Shown here: positions 24,601 to 32,640 of the stretch, piece by piece
Layout of the letters: every line of letters starts with the position of its first letter
Position numbering within the stretch: the stretch's first letter is position 1
From: PCC-6802 sp943367755
Lineage (GTDB): Bacteria; Cyanobacteriota; Cyanobacteriia; Pseudanabaenales; Pseudanabaenaceae
NCBI GenBank assembly: GCA_943367755.1
Contig: CALRKB020000014.1
Span: 34,244-98,243, forward strand
Length of the DNA stretch: 64,000 nt
Reading direction: 5' to 3'
The notes under the pieces: generated by a model
Database searches by the model: none
What the model saw: the letters and a program-made list of their open reading frames with translations, nothing else
Told to the model about the DNA's origin: nothing
Made by a program: the position numbers and the translations under genes

Positions 24601-24867
24601 AAGATCGTAGACAATTGGGAATCTCAGGATGAGCCAGAACATTTGAGAACCATCCGCGATCGCCTGCTCAGAAGCAAACAATCTGTGCGGCTACTAGAAC
24701 TCTACCGACAAGTTTTCGATTGGGAAGAAGTCGTCGCTGCTGACAACCCAGAAGCAAGGGAATTGCTCTTGTCGGGGCTAGTTGTCAAGCAACAGGGTGC
24801 GCTCAGAGTCAATAACCGTATTTATGCATCGATTTTTGACCGCAGTTGGGTTGAGCGACACCTTTAG
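18679..24867 (+). CDS. Giant Ser/Thr kinase-AAA ATPase-GAF-PAS protein with C-terminal AAA-like ATPase
   Basis: The 2062-aa protein has these modules: Ser/Thr kinase (1-270; HKDINPSN near 125, DFG near 146), AAA_16-type ATPase (Walker A GYSGIGKSVL near 336; FLDDLHWAD near 467), a long helical repeat region, GAF (about 1325-1490), PAS (about 1500-1620), a coiled coil, and an AAA_35 domain (about 1694-2062; NPRQMGKSSL near 1734, IDEID near 1835). Hybrid kinases of this type usually end in a histidine kinase; here the AAA-like domain replaces it. From about 23.45 kb the codons become richer in G/C and HIP1, suggesting recombination near the fusion. ATG 18679 was preferred over GTG 18643 since conservation starts at MRDLN. 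Confidence 0.88.
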   Translation: MRDLNDCQIITKIYESLNSLVYKATLEPNSQPVILKVLKEDYPTPSELTRYKQEYEIARSLNIEGVIKVYDIRKYYNTLAIVMEDFGAKSLDVLMDSRKLTLPEFLSFAIKIVNILGEIHAANVIHKDINPSNIVYNLTTDRLKIIDFGISTVFTRENPTIKAPNTLEGTLAYMSPEQTGRMNRVLDYATDFYSLGATFYQMLTNRLPFETNDTLELVHCHIAKQPTPPNKIDPSIPKTVSNLVMKLLAKTAEERYLSILGIKFDLEECFRQLQTTRKILDFPLAQQDISDRFSIPQKLYGREQEVETLLSTFKRVTQADKVAEQAGKRAEMMLISGYSGIGKSVLVQELYKPITGQRGYFISGKFDQFQRNIPYSAISSAFRSLMQQLLAESEVQISEWREKLLTALGSNSQIIIDVIPEVEQIIGPQQLVQRLEPTEASNRFNLVFQKFVQVFCQHSHPLVIFLDDLHWADSASLKALELMMTDAQMQFLFIIGAYRDNEVSPTHPLILTFNRLEEEEAIFTRITLSPLTLPQITQLIADTLQSTQELVKPLTELVYRKTSGNPFFINEFLKSLYQENLLRFDRQQCCWQWDLVQIEALNITENVVVLLISKLRKIPETSQQALCLAACIGSSFDLKNLSTIFEKSTVGTFATLLPAIQSGLIQPTSPLETTASEPVDASLVIFNYKFLHDRVQQAAYALIDDIQKEAVHLQIGRLLLANIIPDELEENLFTLVDHLNKGKNLIDNELEKIELTKLNLKAGKQAKEATAYAATREYLVAAMEAFPGELWKDNYDLALEIHRERIQVEYLNGNFEESKLLIEISIEKAKSAIERSKFYMLLVEQYTMLGKYAEAIQTGQTALNLLGVDLPDRDFDRAVKAELAKFRTNLGDRQVGSLIDSPEMVDPVQKVVLDLLIKLQPPTYLTASRLADIIMVKSCNLCLEYGHTSKAASSYGHFGMLQSKLGNYQLSYELTLLGYQLSKRFNDKYSLSQTAVQLANFSLIWLKHIKESETLNLEALDAGLQSGMLQFVGFSMTHNLLNRIYQGRPLTPFLEEAFNILLFCQKTKNQWSVDCILGQKIVLANLLDQTHEKLYFACHEIDESDYLSEEKAGGNPNAICYYYIFKAQILYLYEELQLALASTAKAQELMVFISGTIEVSTCNFYSSLICAALYLTASPEKQQEYWIQIEANQTQMRTWADYCPENFLHKYFLVSAEMARISGNWYEAVDLYDRAIELAREREFLQEEALASELAAKFWYARDKEEFAKLYMRKAYQIYQLWGATRKVKDLEEKYPQWLISRTSGIRSIITTNSATTTSSKTSELLDLGTVIKASQAISNEIVLQELLDKFMRITLENAGAQIGFLILEKDGQLLIEAQGSVERNEIIINKSLPIEAEQQLPLSLINYVERTREDVVLSDAAHEGIFRTDSYILQKQPKSILCISIIYQNKFIGLLYLENNLITGAFTPDRLEVLKLLSSQAAISLQNAQLYVALRENEKRLTQFLEAMPIGVFTLDAKGEPYYANQAAQQILGKGIVTVATTDELTETYQAYLAGTNELYPTARQPIIRALNGESTTTDDIEIHQVDRTIPLEVSATPVFDEKGQIVYAIAAFQDITHRKQAEADRVQFTQELAFKNLALERAKDELEGYSRTLEQKVSERTQELSHTLDILKATQAELLFENELLRTTEQSASFDYQVGGSLPMDAPTYVVRAADRYLYKALKRGEFCYVLNPRQMGKSSLMVRMIDHLQHEGVCCAPIDMTRIGSENVTPDQWYKGIAFELGRRFDLRSKVNLKAWWQEREDLSPVQRLSEFIEEVLLVVVGGEDGTPSKQLVIFIDEIDSVLSLNFPVNDFFALIRSCYNQRSLNPEYRRLTFALFGVTTPSDLITDIQITPFNIGQSIQLEGFKEHEAQPLLQGLVEKVSNPQTLLKEMLAWTSGQPFLTQKLCQLICNAASPIPTNGEAEWIGNLVQAKIVDNWESQDEPEHLRTIRDRLLRSKQSVRLLELYRQVFDWEEVVAADNPEARELLLSGLVVKQQGALRVNNRIYASIFDRSWVERHL

Positions 24868-24923
24868 AGGTTTGAGGAGTAATGTGTGATTATAAACCTG
24901 AAGCAGCTTAGAAAAACAATCCA

Positions 24924-26240
24924 ATGCCGATCGCAGTTCTTCACCTCTCTGATATCCACCTGGGTAGCACTACCCACGGACGAGTTAACCCCAAGACTGG
25001 TCAAAATACCAGATTTGAGGATTTTGTGGCGGCTTTAACTACTTGCATCGATCGCGCGATCGCCGAGCCAGCAGATTTAGTCCTATTTGGTGGTGATGCT
25101 TTCCCCGATGCTACGCCGCCACCGATCGTGCAGCAAGCCTTTGCCAAACAATTTCGCCGTTTAGCCGATGCGGATATTCCCACCGTCTTATTAATTGGCA
25201 ATCACGATCAGCACACGCAAGGTCAGGGGGGAGCCAGTTTAGCGATCTATCGCAGTTTAGCCGTGCCTGGGTTTATCGTAGGAGATCGCATTGAAACCCA
25301 TCGCATTACCACGCGATCGGGCGACATTCAGGTGATTACGTTGCCCTGGTTAACGCGATCTGCCCTGCTGGCACGCCAGGATACGGAAGGTTTATCGATG
25401 GCGGAGGTGAGTCAACTCTTGATCGAACGGCTGACCGTAGTGTTGGAAGGGGAAATTCGTCAACTCGATCCCGATCTGCCCACAGTTCTACTTGGGCACC
25501 TGATGGTAGACAATGCTACCTACGGGGCAGAACGCTTCCTCGCGACTGGCAAGGGTTTCACGATTCCCTTAGCTTTACTCACGCGCGATGCGTTTGATTA
25601 TGTGGCGCTCGGTCACGTCCATCGCCATCAGGTACTCTCTCAGCAGCCCCTAGTTGTCTATCCAGGTAGTATTGAGCGGGTTGACTTTGGTGAAGAGAAG
25701 GAAGAAAAAGGTTATTGCTGGGTGCAAATCTCAAAAGGTGAGACAAAGTTTGCATTTTGCCCCTTGGCAGCGCGCCCCTTTCGCACCGTGCAAATAGATG
25801 TGACTGAGGCATTGGATCCACAAGCAGTTTTACTCAAAGCGATCGCTGCCGCCAATATTACTGATGCAATTACGCGGCTAATTTACCGCTTCCGACTCGA
25901 TCAAATCGCACAAATTGACGATCGCGCTTTACATGAAGCTTTGGCAGTTGCCCATAATTACACGATCGTGCCAGAGGCGATCGATCAGGCCAAGCGAGCC
26001 CGCTTACCCGATCTCAGCACGGCAGAAGCCCTCGATCCGATCTCGGCGCTTCAGGCATATCTCAGCACGCGCGAGGATTTACGTAACAGCGAACCGGCTC
26101 TGATGCAGGCGGCAAGAGAGCTGATGGGTGAAGATCGCTTTGCCGTAGAAGTTGAGATAATTGGCGATCGCGCACGCGTAATTGATGGCATCAGTTCTAA
26201 ATCTGATGCGACTCAACAACTAACAATTGACTTGCCGTAG
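24924..26240 (+). CDS. sbcD: SbcD-type DNA repair nuclease subunit
   Basis: The 438-aa metallophosphoesterase has the five classical motifs: SDIHLGS, LFGGDAF, GNHD, GHLMVD and GHVHRHQ. Together with YPGSIERVDFGE this is the SbcD/Mre11 signature. SbcD works with the ATPase SbcC to cleave hairpins and DNA ends. No sbcC gene is adjacent here. Compared with typical SbcD (GGDLFD), the second motif reads GGDAFP, a minor change. It lies after the giant kinase gene, but its composition and HIP1 density look like the rest of the genome, so it probably marks the end of the accessory island. Confidence 0.9.
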   Translation: MPIAVLHLSDIHLGSTTHGRVNPKTGQNTRFEDFVAALTTCIDRAIAEPADLVLFGGDAFPDATPPPIVQQAFAKQFRRLADADIPTVLLIGNHDQHTQGQGGASLAIYRSLAVPGFIVGDRIETHRITTRSGDIQVITLPWLTRSALLARQDTEGLSMAEVSQLLIERLTVVLEGEIRQLDPDLPTVLLGHLMVDNATYGAERFLATGKGFTIPLALLTRDAFDYVALGHVHRHQVLSQQPLVVYPGSIERVDFGEEKEEKGYCWVQISKGETKFAFCPLAARPFRTVQIDVTEALDPQAVLLKAIAAANITDAITRLIYRFRLDQIAQIDDRALHEALAVAHNYTIVPEAIDQAKRARLPDLSTAEALDPISALQAYLSTREDLRNSEPALMQAARELMGEDRFAVEVEIIGDRARVIDGISSKSDATQQLTIDLP

Positions 26241-26288
26241 GAGATATTATGCTGAGATATAAGCATTAACTAAGGTTCAGAGAAATCA

Positions 26289-27617
26289 ATGGATTGGACT
26301 GCATTTATCTCCGATTTAGAAGGCATTGAAACAATTAACGTACCCACTCAGGTGGCAAAGCTATCTGAGGATTATTTTCGATTTAGCCCGATTCTAGAGC
26401 CAATTTTGAGTGGCAAGGTCGGAGATATCGTTGTGCGTCCCGCCAATGAATCTGAGGTTTTGCGAGTTGCACAAGCTTGCGTGCAACATCAAGTGCCTTT
26501 GACTGTGCGTGGTAGTGGTACGGGTAACTATGGTCAGTGCGTGCCGCTATGCGGTGGGGTAATCCTTGATATGACTAAAATGCAGGCAATTCGCTGGTTA
26601 AAATCTGGGTTGGCCTGTGTCGAACCAGGGATTAAGCTGGCCGCGCTTGACAAGAAAGCTCAGGAGATCGGCTGGGAAACGCGCATGGTACCCTCCACTG
26701 TCCGCAGTGCTACTGTCGGTGGTTTTATTGCGGGGGGTAGTGGGGGGATTGGTTCAATTACGTACGGTCAACTACGCGATCGCGGCAATCTCCGTGCTGT
26801 CAGGATAGTGACACTGGAAGATACCCCGCGTGTAATTGAGCTAAGGGGAGACGACGTGCAGAAGGTAAACCATGCCTACGGTGTGAATGGCATTATTACC
26901 GAGTTAGAGATTCCCCTAGCTCCTGCATACCCTTGGGCAGAGTGTATCGGCGCATTCTCGGATTTTATGACGGCGGCGCGATTTGGACAAGCGCTGAGTA
27001 ACTGTGATGGCATCATTAAGAAAATGGTAAGCGTTCATGCTGCACCCATTCCTACTTACTTTGCCGCATTGCGCGATCGTATCCCAGATGATTCTCATTG
27101 TGCGCTTATTCTGGTTTCAGAAACAGACTTAGAACCATTTCGGAGTTTGGTAAGCGAATATGGCGGCAACCTTTGCTATGAAAAGAATGCCCAGGAAGCT
27201 AGCAAGGGAGTGAGTCTGGTGGAATTCTCCTGGAATCACACTACATTACACGCTCGCAGTGTCGATCCATCGCTCACCTATTTGCAAAGTCTCTTCCCTA
27301 ACGATCCCAATCTAGAACTCGTGCAGCATATGTACGAACATTTTGGCGATGAAGTAATGATGCATCTGGAATTCATTCGCATGAATGGTATGGCAATTCC
27401 TGCGGCAATCCAAATTGTGAGATACACAACACCAGAACGCATCGCGGAGATAATTAAATATCACGAAGAGAACGGCGTGTTAATCGCCAATCCCCATACC
27501 TACATTCTTGAAGATGGTGGCATGAAGGCAATTAATTACGAACAGCTAGCCTTTAAACAAATGGTCGATCCCTATGGCTTGATGAATCCGGGAAAAATGC
27601 GTGCCTGGACGGAGTGA
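26289..27617 (+). CDS. FAD-binding oxidoreductase (GlcD/BBE-type)
   Basis: The 442-aa protein has the FAD_binding_4 (PCMH) fold: VRPANESEVLRVAQACVQHQ, then the FAD loop VRGSGTGNYGQCVPLCGG, MVPSTVRSATVGGFIAGGSG and a C-terminal DPYGLMNPGKM that is typical of glycolate/lactate-type oxidases. The substrate is not readable from the sequence; a hydroxy acid is likely. It follows sbcD by 48 bp in the same direction. No Cys-rich Fe-S domain is attached. Confidence 0.88.
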   Translation: MDWTAFISDLEGIETINVPTQVAKLSEDYFRFSPILEPILSGKVGDIVVRPANESEVLRVAQACVQHQVPLTVRGSGTGNYGQCVPLCGGVILDMTKMQAIRWLKSGLACVEPGIKLAALDKKAQEIGWETRMVPSTVRSATVGGFIAGGSGGIGSITYGQLRDRGNLRAVRIVTLEDTPRVIELRGDDVQKVNHAYGVNGIITELEIPLAPAYPWAECIGAFSDFMTAARFGQALSNCDGIIKKMVSVHAAPIPTYFAALRDRIPDDSHCALILVSETDLEPFRSLVSEYGGNLCYEKNAQEASKGVSLVEFSWNHTTLHARSVDPSLTYLQSLFPNDPNLELVQHMYEHFGDEVMMHLEFIRMNGMAIPAAIQIVRYTTPERIAEIIKYHEENGVLIANPHTYILEDGGMKAINYEQLAFKQMVDPYGLMNPGKMRAWTE

Positions 27618-27654
27618 TCGTCACAGCGTCCATAACACCTCCAGGATCCAGGAT

Positions 27655-29727
27655 CTAGGATTTTTTTGAGATCGGCTTAGCTATTGGCTTAGCTTCTATA
27701 TCTGGTTTACCGATCGAGTAGTTGAGTGCATAACTGTAGGCTAACAGGCGCAACCAGAGTTTAGGGGATTTAGATTCGATCCAGGGTTGAAGGCGACGTA
27801 AGGATTGAGGTAGCCAGCCACCGAGGATAGCATTGGCGATCGCACTGCCTGTAAATGCCGCATAGCTTCCCAACCACTTGGTCATCTCACCCGCTCCCGC
27901 CATTTCCCAAATCCAGGCAATCAGGGCCGGATTTTTGGTAGCAGCAATTACGGCAAGGCGATTAAACATCGGCCAGCCTAAACGATCTTTGATGAAGCGA
28001 TCGCTGACAGTTTGAGGTTGATCCGCCATCACGCCAAAGAAGGTATTCAACATGGAGTTAATGCGTTCCGGCGGTAAATGTATACCCGTGGGCACCATCA
28101 TGCCCTTAGAAAATAGCCATGTCACGGCGATATTACTCTGATAAGCGCTAATTTGTTCCAAGTCATCTGCTGCCAGCAGGTCGTGCTTGAGTGCTGTATC
28201 CAATAGTGTGGTTAAGCGTGGCAGGTTGCGCACCAGGGAGCCAAAGCCCGTAAATACTAGCGGTGATTGCAAGGAGGCAGCATCACCAATTCCCAGTAAG
28301 CGGTCGAACGCGATGCGACGCGAATTAGCATTGATACTGAAGTGGCCTGGGATATAACCAAATGTAGCTTTCTTCCATATCAGTTTATCCATATCGCAGC
28401 GACGATATTCCGGTAGAATCGTGAAAAAGTCTTCATATAGATCGAGCATGGAGCCAGGATTTTCGGGATGGACTTGATGATAGTGGAATAGGTAAACCGC
28501 CATCTCTTTGCCATCACCAGGGAATAGCTCCCAAATTAACTGCCTGCCCCTAGAGATATCGCCATGACTGAATAGAACATCGCCATAGGAGGCATCCCAC
28601 ACATCAGGCCCTATACCTTCCAAGACAGCACCAACCGTAGGACAGACACTGTCAAACGCCTGTCCGTAATTGATTTGCTGCGCGATCGCTGAGGCTGAAC
28701 CCATAGCATCCACAAGCATTCTGCCCGTAACCTCTACGGCTCGATCATTCGTTAAATTACGGGCTTTGACTGTGATGCGATCGCTTGCTACTATTACTTG
28801 CTCGAACTCAGTCTGATCGATAATTTCTCCCCCATATTCGCGTAATTTAGCACCGCAAATATGTAGTAGTTTATTGGAATCAATTGCCACATTCAGAACT
28901 GTAGGCGTATGCAGGACAGATGCCTTCAAGTGGGATGGATTATTGCCATCAAAGAATTTATTAAATCCATCCACATACTCGCATAGGATAATGCTTTCAA
29001 ATTCTGCTTGGGTAAATAGACCAAACTCAACTAGACCTTCAAACTCTGCTCTAGAGATATTCCATTCGCGGTTCATGCGTCCGAATGGTAAGCGCTCGAT
29101 CAAGCAAACACGATAGCCCAACTTTGCCATCATGGCAGCATGAATTACGCCCAAGGCACCACCCAGATAGATGAGATCGTATTCAGGTTTTATGGGCTGG
29201 GTACTTAATTGTGCATTTGAGGCATTAGGCTCTCTGTAAATAACTTGTTTAGGCTGTTGCGGATTTTTCACACTTTCGCGCCAGCGCTGCTCCCACCAAT
29301 ACACCCGATTAAGGTCGTATTCGCCATTGGGGAATTGTTGGAAATACTTGACTGTGAGTGGATATTGCGGAGCTAACGTCTCGAATATGGATTTACCAGG
29401 TGCGATCGCGGGTGGCTGGGGATATGTATAGGGGAAAGCGGCACGAATTTGTTGCGTCAGTGCCTGCAAGATTTGCGACTCACCTTTGACCGCACGCTCT
29501 GACCACCGGAAGGCTTTGAGGTAGGTAGTACGCTGCAATGACCAGACAAATACACACAGTTGGGGGGCTGAGGTTTCTGATGTTGGGTCGATGGGGCGAT
29601 CGCTAATGGTAAAACCGTCAGGTGTGAGCTGCTTGTCACCAATGGGTGCATCAAAGCGATCGCGCAACCATGAGCGCACGGAATCAGTATTAGGCGTGGG
29701 GATCTCTAGGTAAAGTAATTGCTGCAT
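27655..29727 (-). CDS. cruA: CruA/CruP-type lycopene cyclase-family flavoprotein
   Basis: The 690-aa protein has about 185 N-terminal residues of a cyanobacterial extension, then an FAD fold starting YDLIYLGGALGVIHAAMMAK with the CruA-like motif GRMNREWNISRAEF, followed by LLVDAMGSASAIA and IGDAASLQSPLVFTGFGSL. CruA cyclises lycopene to carotenes; CruP is a paralog linked to oxidative stress. The sequence looks closer to the cyanobacterial CruA as I remember it, but the distinction is not secure. ATG 29727 was preferred over TTG 29739. It is convergent with the FAD oxidase gene. Confidence 0.75.
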   Translation of the reverse strand: MQQLLYLEIPTPNTDSVRSWLRDRFDAPIGDKQLTPDGFTISDRPIDPTSETSAPQLCVFVWSLQRTTYLKAFRWSERAVKGESQILQALTQQIRAAFPYTYPQPPAIAPGKSIFETLAPQYPLTVKYFQQFPNGEYDLNRVYWWEQRWRESVKNPQQPKQVIYREPNASNAQLSTQPIKPEYDLIYLGGALGVIHAAMMAKLGYRVCLIERLPFGRMNREWNISRAEFEGLVEFGLFTQAEFESIILCEYVDGFNKFFDGNNPSHLKASVLHTPTVLNVAIDSNKLLHICGAKLREYGGEIIDQTEFEQVIVASDRITVKARNLTNDRAVEVTGRMLVDAMGSASAIAQQINYGQAFDSVCPTVGAVLEGIGPDVWDASYGDVLFSHGDISRGRQLIWELFPGDGKEMAVYLFHYHQVHPENPGSMLDLYEDFFTILPEYRRCDMDKLIWKKATFGYIPGHFSINANSRRIAFDRLLGIGDAASLQSPLVFTGFGSLVRNLPRLTTLLDTALKHDLLAADDLEQISAYQSNIAVTWLFSKGMMVPTGIHLPPERINSMLNTFFGVMADQPQTVSDRFIKDRLGWPMFNRLAVIAATKNPALIAWIWEMAGAGEMTKWLGSYAAFTGSAIANAILGGWLPQSLRRLQPWIESKSPKLWLRLLAYSYALNYSIGKPDIEAKPIAKPISKKS

Positions 29728-29930
29728 GAAAAGAGTCAAGGGATATTCTTGTCTAATGCTACATCGTAAACCCTAAGTGTAGTGCTCAGCGTCATTTTGG
29801 CAGGAATTACTGGGACAGCCGTGTCGGAAGGACGGGAGATCGCACGTTCTGGCAACACTTGAAAAGAGCGATCGCGACTTGTTTTGCTGTAGCTCTAAAA
29901 CTGCGATCGCGCTGTAACCGAATATTGCTG

Positions 29931-31355
29931 TTAAGGGAATGGCAAAGGCTGAGAGATGAATGCACTCGCATCAATCGAGCTAGCTATAACGTTATTCAGC
30001 ACCATCAATTCTTCACGATCAGAATTTCTCCTGATCAGCGTATTCAAACCGCTTTGCTCAAGTGAGACATCGCTAAATTGCAAGCCATCTACAAGTTCTA
30101 AAAAGTCTTCACCCACATTAAAGTCCAAAACTGTATCGTTTCCTCTACTTGGCTGGACTGCAAATCGATCCGATCCACCTCCACCGATTAAGATATTAAT
30201 GCCAAAATCGCCACTCAGAAAATCGTTGCCATTCCCACCTAAGAGCGTGTCGTTGCCCTTGCCGCCATAAATAGTGTCAGCACCGCGATCGCCAGACAGC
30301 AGATCGTCATTTCTACCACCTAGCAATAGATCGTTATGCTGACCTCCAAACAGCGTATCATTACCCCCTCCGCCAAAGACGCTGTCATCACCCTGTGAAG
30401 CCAGTGCGAGATTGTTGAGATCGTCACCTACAAGAAAATTAGGTCTGATAGGACTCAAAGCTTCCTGGGCAAGATTTGTGAGGCCAAAGAAAGAGAAGCC
30501 ATCGGATGTTCTCGTACGTTCCAACGCACCCCTCGTACTCGCTGATGCCAGTAGTAGGGGATCGGCAAAGGCTAGAGCCAAGCTGAATTCTCTAAAGTTG
30601 GAATCGTTAGGATAAGTAAAAGTGGGACTATTCAACTGTGCGATCGGAATTTCCGTTTGGCTAAACCCAGCGGGAGGATTCGAGAGCAGATCGCGGCGCG
30701 TGTGCTTATCCCGCGCGATCAGAGGATTCCCAGGTAGCACCAGGGTCGGATCGATCTGTGGATCGGTAAACGACTGCAAAATTACCGTGCCGGGGAGAAA
30801 AGCTTCGCCTCCCAAACTAACGATGTCGCCATTCACGATATAGTGAGTGACATTCTTATTCGTGCCGCCATTGCGCTGGAAAGCATCAACTGTAGCGCTA
30901 CTAGTTGCAGGGGAATTAAAGGTGACAAGATCGCCAAACAGAGAAGTTAGCTGTGCGGCAGCAAGCTGACTTAGGGCTCCTCCCAGGCTGTGCCCTAACA
31001 GATCGGGTAGCAGGCGACTGGGATTGGAAACATCTTGGGCAATCCGGGTCAGCCAGTCTGAAATTGCCGATCTATTTGCCTCAAACTGGTTAAAGCCAAT
31101 CGCGCGGCGATCGCCCAGCGCAGGATCGTCCGATGCGCCATCAGTACCGCGAAATACCAAGACTGGCGGCTTATCGGGCGTAGTCGATACTAATCCCACG
31201 GCATGAAAACCCGTTGCTGGATCGTCGAAACTACGATCGATGCGATAACCAACTGAATTCAGAAAAAGTGCAACCTGAGATTGAAATTCAGGGCGATCGT
31301 CAACGTAGGCAATTAGTTTGGCTAGAGATTCGTAAACAGCAGGTGATGCAGTCAT
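29931..31355 (-). CDS. Lipase-like alpha/beta-hydrolase with RTX calcium-binding repeats
   Basis: The 474-aa protein has a class-3-lipase-type N-domain with nucleophile elbow LGHSLGGALS and a preceding VLVFRGTDG strand. The C-terminal part (about 325-420) carries RTX nonapeptides (GGxGNDxLxGG, for example GGNGNDFLSG and GGGGSDRF). No N-terminal signal peptide is seen. That arrangement fits type I secretion with C-terminal signal and calcium-dependent folding outside the cell. The RTX block is short (about six to seven repeats). No secretion genes are adjacent. Confidence 0.88.
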   Translation of the reverse strand: MTASPAVYESLAKLIAYVDDRPEFQSQVALFLNSVGYRIDRSFDDPATGFHAVGLVSTTPDKPPVLVFRGTDGASDDPALGDRRAIGFNQFEANRSAISDWLTRIAQDVSNPSRLLPDLLGHSLGGALSQLAAAQLTSLFGDLVTFNSPATSSATVDAFQRNGGTNKNVTHYIVNGDIVSLGGEAFLPGTVILQSFTDPQIDPTLVLPGNPLIARDKHTRRDLLSNPPAGFSQTEIPIAQLNSPTFTYPNDSNFREFSLALAFADPLLLASASTRGALERTRTSDGFSFFGLTNLAQEALSPIRPNFLVGDDLNNLALASQGDDSVFGGGGNDTLFGGQHNDLLLGGRNDDLLSGDRGADTIYGGKGNDTLLGGNGNDFLSGDFGINILIGGGGSDRFAVQPSRGNDTVLDFNVGEDFLELVDGLQFSDVSLEQSGLNTLIRRNSDREELMVLNNVIASSIDASAFISQPLPFP

Positions 31356-31407
31356 AATTTATTAATGTTCTTGCTACTATCTTAGATGTTATCAGTTATC
31401 AGAATTA

Positions 31408-31974
31408 CTAACTTTTCTTCTGGAGAAGGCATATGCATAACGCCGGAATCCCTCCAATAGAAATTATCCGAACTATTTCACCCATCATATTGGGTTTAGA
31501 GATAGTTACTATATCTAATGCGGCAACTAGCAATGCTGGCAGAATAGGAACAAGTATCCATACCCAACTACGTTTAATATGCTTGCGCAAGACTAACCAT
31601 TGAGCAAATCCCAAACAGATAAAAGCAAAAACGCTGACCCACTCATTAATGTACACTAATTTTGAGTAAACTCCCATTGAGAAAGCCCAACCCAACGTTG
31701 TTACTGGAATCCAAGATTTACTTGGAATATACCTTCTGAGGACAATCCACTGAGCGATTCCAATAAATATTCCCTGAACTAAACCACTGTCAAAGAAAGT
31801 GCCTGTAATAGGGATTGTAAGGTAACGCATAAGCAAGGTGCCGATCACCCAAGCTAGTCCTGATAGAACAGCAAAAAGGATAATAAATTGAATATGCTCA
31901 GCAGGTGGAATCAGTAACCGTTTTCTGGCAATAGATGTAGATGATTTAGGATTTTTAACAGGTTCAATTTCCAT
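31408..31974 (-). CDS. Multi-pass membrane protein with (I/F)AQWxVLR(R/K) repeats
   Basis: The 188-aa protein has five to six predicted helices after a basic N-terminal tail. Two segments repeat the same pattern: GIAQWIVLRRYI (about residues 72-83) and GFAQWLVLRKHI (about 123-134), each preceded by a helix. This AQW.VLR.. repeat is frequent in cyanobacterial membrane proteins of unknown role. No catalytic residues are evident. It lies 53 bp after the lipase start on the same strand. Confidence 0.75.
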   Translation of the reverse strand: MEIEPVKNPKSSTSIARKRLLIPPAEHIQFIILFAVLSGLAWVIGTLLMRYLTIPITGTFFDSGLVQGIFIGIAQWIVLRRYIPSKSWIPVTTLGWAFSMGVYSKLVYINEWVSVFAFICLGFAQWLVLRKHIKRSWVWILVPILPALLVAALDIVTISKPNMMGEIVRIISIGGIPALCICLLQKKS

Positions 31975-32090
31975 AGATACTTCACTAAGTTATCTAAGTA
32001 GTGGGGATTTTGGCAATCTTACAGCTTTCTGATCGTAAATACTATCAGGGCTTACGCAAAAGCCTTGCAATTAGGTTGCAGGCTAAAAAC

Positions 32091-32612
32091 TCAAACCTTT
32101 TTTTCCAAGACCTCGATTTTGAGTCCGATATGTTTTGGAGTTCCAGCTCCTGCTGACAGCGGATAGTCCATTACGGTGCCTGTTTTTTGATACCCGCGCC
32201 TCAGATAGAAAGAAATGAGTTCACTTCTTGAAGACACCACAAGCATGATAAATTTTTCAGCGACAAAATTCGCGATCGCGTAACTTTCGGCTTGTCTATG
32301 CATTTCCTTCCCAATTCCCATCCCTTGCAAGTTCGGCCTAACTGCAAGCATTCCTATATGGCAATTGCCGCCATCTTTCTCGGCATGAACACAAGCTAAA
32401 ACTTCTGAATCTCTGAGTCCAAGCAGAATAGCCGAGCCTTCTTTTGATATGACATCTGCAACTTGATGCGCGTTTGTGCGATCGCCAGACACCAGATCGG
32501 ATTCATGGGTCCAACCGTGCGCTCCTAATTCCGGACGATACGATTTGTTGACGAGTTGCGCTATTACCTCGGCATCTGTTTTGTTAGCTGTGCGGAACGA
32601 ATCAATGCCCAT
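32091..32612 (-). CDS. GNAT-family N-acetyltransferase
   Basis: The 173-aa protein has the GNAT core: strand IGMLAVRPNLQGMGIGKEMH (acetyl-CoA loop Q/RxxGxG), the following helix AESYAIANFVAEKF, then VSSRSELISFYLRRGYQKTG, the FYxxxGY motif of motif B. The substrate is unknown. Neighbours give no hint: an EthD-like protein gene 28 bp upstream on the same strand and a membrane-protein gene downstream. Confidence 0.88.
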   Translation of the reverse strand: MGIDSFRTANKTDAEVIAQLVNKSYRPELGAHGWTHESDLVSGDRTNAHQVADVISKEGSAILLGLRDSEVLACVHAEKDGGNCHIGMLAVRPNLQGMGIGKEMHRQAESYAIANFVAEKFIMLVVSSRSELISFYLRRGYQKTGTVMDYPLSAGAGTPKHIGLKIEVLEKKV

Positions 32613-32640
32613 CTACTCAATTCTATACTTCTAAGATTAT

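Noticed and set aside
29956..30270. Plus-strand frames opposite the RTX lipase
   Set aside because: Ser/Pro/Lys-rich shadows of the Gly/Asp-rich RTX repeats.
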